Shown: positions 57,324-60,201 of the stretch, piece by piece
Numbering within the stretch: position 1 is the stretch's first letter
Layout: every line of letters begins with the position of its first letter
NCBI GenBank assembly: GCA_002633005.1
Contig: NMRA01000921.1
Span: 18,539-78,739, forward strand
Direction of reading: 5' to 3'
Source of the DNA: Phoronis australis
Taxonomy: Eukaryota; Phoronida; Phoronidae
DNA: 60,201 bases
The notes under the pieces: generated by a model
Told to the model about the DNA's origin: nothing
The model's database searches: none
The model's input: the letters and a program-made list of their open reading frames with translations, nothing else
Position numbers and translations under genes: made by a program

Positions 57324-60201
57324 AATTGGCGAAGTGCGCAAAAAGGTTCACCTCAGAGAAACAATGAAGTCCGAAAAATGAGACAAAAGTCCACAGGAAT
57401 TAGGCACGAATACACAATTCTTAGGTCTGCACGTAGTATCAAGATTTTGTTTTCAGTAATAGGTCCACATACTGAAAAATTCGAGCCCCCTTTATTTTAG
57501 GCTGGATGTGAGCACGCGAATGATTGGATTCGGTATGGAGTGATCACTGACCTTATGTCCAAAATATCGTAAGCACTGCTAATATCTAGAACATTCGAAC
57601 ACAGCAGGCCTGGTAGGCAAGTTACCATGGTTGGAAACGCATTTAGGTTATTGGAGCACACATAAATGTACATGTACCTTTCGCTGATGATGCAACTTGG
57701 CATGGATTTCATTAATGTAACGTGAATGACAATTCGTCAATGTTTCTACTTTACATTCTTATTCTTTTAAAGTAATAGTAAACTATGCGAGGATTGCCTC
57801 CAATCCTCGTTCTGTCACCTGGATTACCAAGTTACTGGCGTCATACTTCGAAGTTAAATGTATAACAAACCTGGTTTTGGCATATTAACAGATACTAAAA
57901 ACAAATTTTCTATCCACTTCTCTGAAAGAAAATTATGCTCTGTAACCCTTGAGGAAAATCAAAAAAACTCCTTTCAAAGAATACTAAAGGGCAAACGTGG
58001 CCTACGCTTTTAGCAAGTTAAATGCGGTCACAATGTTGAATTCGTTAGATAGTGGGTATGAATTCTCAGTTAATTCCTACTTTTATCTTTCAAGATTGAT
58101 GCCACTGATTGAAATCATCAAAGGAAGGAATCAATTAAAATTCATACACCCAATGTCACAATTTGGACATTAGGGTCCTGGGTGGATGGCCTTTTCCCAC
58201 AGTTGTCGTGTAATTAGCAAACTTTGAAAAGAGAATAGTTACTTTTGAATGATATGATGAATCGTATTGGACAGGAAAATGCGGTTTTAATGGAAGTCAT
58301 TCTTTGTCAATGTAATTTTTATTGATTTAGTGGTTTTGGAACTAATTCTTGCAGATGTAATTATGTTGGTTTAATATGATGGGTGTAATTTGTTTTGCAT
58401 TCTGATGTAATTTTGCAGATTTAATTGATGCGGAAGGTAATTTCGGTGGACTTAATTTTGGTGGTTGTAATTTGTTATTGTACATGTGTAATTTTGCACA
58501 GGCAATTCACTGTCAAAGTATATGTAATTTTGAGAATGAAACTTCTATGGATGCAATTGATTGTCGAAGTAAATTTCTGAATAGATATTTGTCTGGTGTA
58601 ATTTTGTTATGAATCTAACTTCTTTTTATAATAGTGGCTGTTTGTAGTAGGTGACTAGTTTAATGTATTTTCCAGAGGTTGCATTCCTTCAAATATTTAC
58701 TGAAATGTTTTGAACAGCTTCTTATTTTAGGAAATTCTTGATAGGAATGGAAATCTGTAATGTAACAAAAAGTTCCAAAGGCATTTTAAAGCGTCGTGAA
58801 AATTTCATTCTGTTTACTACATTAGGATGTATGGTGTTTTCTCTGAAAGGAAAATCACCAACGAGGAAAGTAATATTTTCAGTGTGGAATCGAACCGCAT
58901 TGCTCCGTAGTGGCGGCCTTAGGCTCTGCCTCGGAGTTAAATCCCGCACGATACACATGTATAGCGGTGTATTAGAAGGATATTAATGTTAAAGACTTCA
59001 GCCTTGATTTCATCGAATTTCCGGAAGAACGGCGAGAATTGCCGACTTGTAATAAAATCAAAAATACGCAATGGAATTTTTGTGATAGATCTCTGGTACA
59101 AGTTTACAGCTCACGACGTCCATTCAACAATATCGTCGAAAAGGAATGCACGTAACTGGTTATGATCGCTACCGCTAGTGAGTAGTGAGGATAGGGGGCG
59201 CTGAACAGTTAGACTGCGGCCAAAATATTGAAATCTAGGGGTAGGTCAGGCTTGGGGGCACTTTTAGTTAGGTATTGCATGTAGTGCAGGTGAATGTGAT
59301 TTGTTTGTATTTGTGAACATGCTGAGATTTAAAAAAGGCCCCTTTCTTGGCTGAAGCACTCTTCTTCATGATGATGGCCCTCTGTTTCTATTGTGCATTA
59401 CTGTGAAGCAACTGAGACATTGGCCTGCTATTTTTGGTAGCCCTCAAACAAGCCAGATTTGCAAAAAAAATAGTTGGTTGATCATACTTATGAATCACAT
59501 TTTTGGAATGGGTAGAAAATTTGCTTTCGGATTTAGTGGAGCATCGGCAGGGAAGTTGTGGTTTTGGGGTGAAACGTGGCGATTTTGCATTGTTTGCCGT
59601 GATTTTTCTTAGTCTAGCTTGGTTTCCACTGGGAGTGAAAGGGTCAAAAATAAAAGAGAGAAGAAAGTTTCAGTGCTCATATGTAGGGCTTGTCATGTGA
59701 AATGACTCGAAACTTTTTCGTTATTCGCATGCAGTTTTTGGCAGAGTATAGAAAAGGTGAAGAGTTCATTGACGTGTGTTCTGCTAGGCAAACCCCTGTG
59801 AGAACTGTACAGTGCCTCCTAACGGCTTGTGCGAAACGGCACAGATTTCGTCCATTGAAGGTATACGGAGTTGGCGGTCCATGTACTATAGTCTATGCGT
59901 GCAGTAACTTTAAGTATCTTTATCTGCAAGTTTTGAATGAAATTTAGGCCAAAACTCCCATATATGTCAGAATGTTTAATAGCGGAGTTGCAACGCCGCC
60001 ATATTGGAAATGGGTCAGAATGTTGCATTGTGGTTAAGCTGGTAAACAAGTACGTCGGCAAGCGTGGGGGCGAACCGGCCACAGGGAGGTTATACGTGTT
60101 GTGTGCCTGGCATGCTATAATACCAGTTGGCGAAATAAAAAATTTAGTTACTACCTGTTTCCCAAGGATCAAGAACTGCGTTAAACATGGGTCAGAGACA
60201 T
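57324..60201. other. Intergenic; degenerate gtaatttt repeat and possible SINE trace
   Basis: At 58310-58620 the phrase 'tgtaattttg' recurs every 20-35 bp with linked 'ttaatt' (degenerate repeat). At 60032-60085 'gtggttaagctggtaaac' followed by 'ggggcgaaccggcc' resembles tRNA A and B boxes and could be a SINE remnant. No protein-coding gene is recognised. Confidence 0.35.

Noticed and set aside
60032-60085. Possible tRNA gene
   Set aside because: A and B box-like phrases are present, but no cloverleaf with paired acceptor stem could be drawn; at best a SINE trace.

Overview
The window is nuclear DNA of an animal. It is AT-rich and gene-poor, with spliceosomal introns, immunoglobulin-domain exons and many retrotransposons (Gypsy, BEL/Pao, Penelope-like) and foldback elements. 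The mix suggests a marine invertebrate, possibly a non-vertebrate deuterostome, but no sequence here fixes the phylum. No prokaryotic features are present.

Main gene (minus strand, about 54.8 kb down to 15.8 kb). A signal-peptide exon (54779-54698) is followed by a canonical Ig-domain exon (39784-39461). Next come 36-bp or 30-bp microexons at 38.6, 27.2, 24.0, 23.7, 22.9 and 20.4 kb. A last exon (15850-15768) encodes a C-terminal hydrophobic tail ending at the stop, as in GPI-anchored proteins. Every junction is phase 1, so any microexon can be skipped or included without changing frame. Three microexons encode SGEG, the classical Ser-Gly-x-Gly glycosaminoglycan attachment motif. The inferred product is a small GPI-anchored, single-Ig cell-surface proteoglycan with a duplicated, possibly alternatively spliced cassette stalk. 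A decayed Ig exon with two stops lies at 28.8 kb. The 707-bp assembly gap probably hides one more microexon.

Left edge. A Gypsy-type gag fragment with a tRNA-Ser-like primer site (236-881) is followed by a second, V-like Ig exon at 3143-2775. That exon lacks both canonical cysteines and must belong to another, neighbouring gene continuing off the left edge. The 5.3-7.4 kb stretch is a decayed element bounded by 12-bp repeats. The 9.6-14.8 kb stretch holds a hairpin element, hAT-like ends, and a 1,580-bp direct duplication bounded by single Ns that is probably an assembly artefact.

Introns. The large introns contain two striking repeat families. One (20.5-24.4, 30.4-32.1 and 35.7-36.5 kb) has a period of about 450 bp and carries about 30 matches or near matches to the CTCF core motif. 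The other (17.0-18.2, 42.9-43.15 and 45.0-45.9 kb) carries perfect or near-perfect DR1 nuclear-receptor sites. Intron 1 holds a 1.6-kb foldback element, a possible ETS/YY1 promoter, and a full-length but dead BEL/Pao retrotransposon (46359-52987). The right 5 kb upstream of the signal-peptide exon shows no convincing gene.
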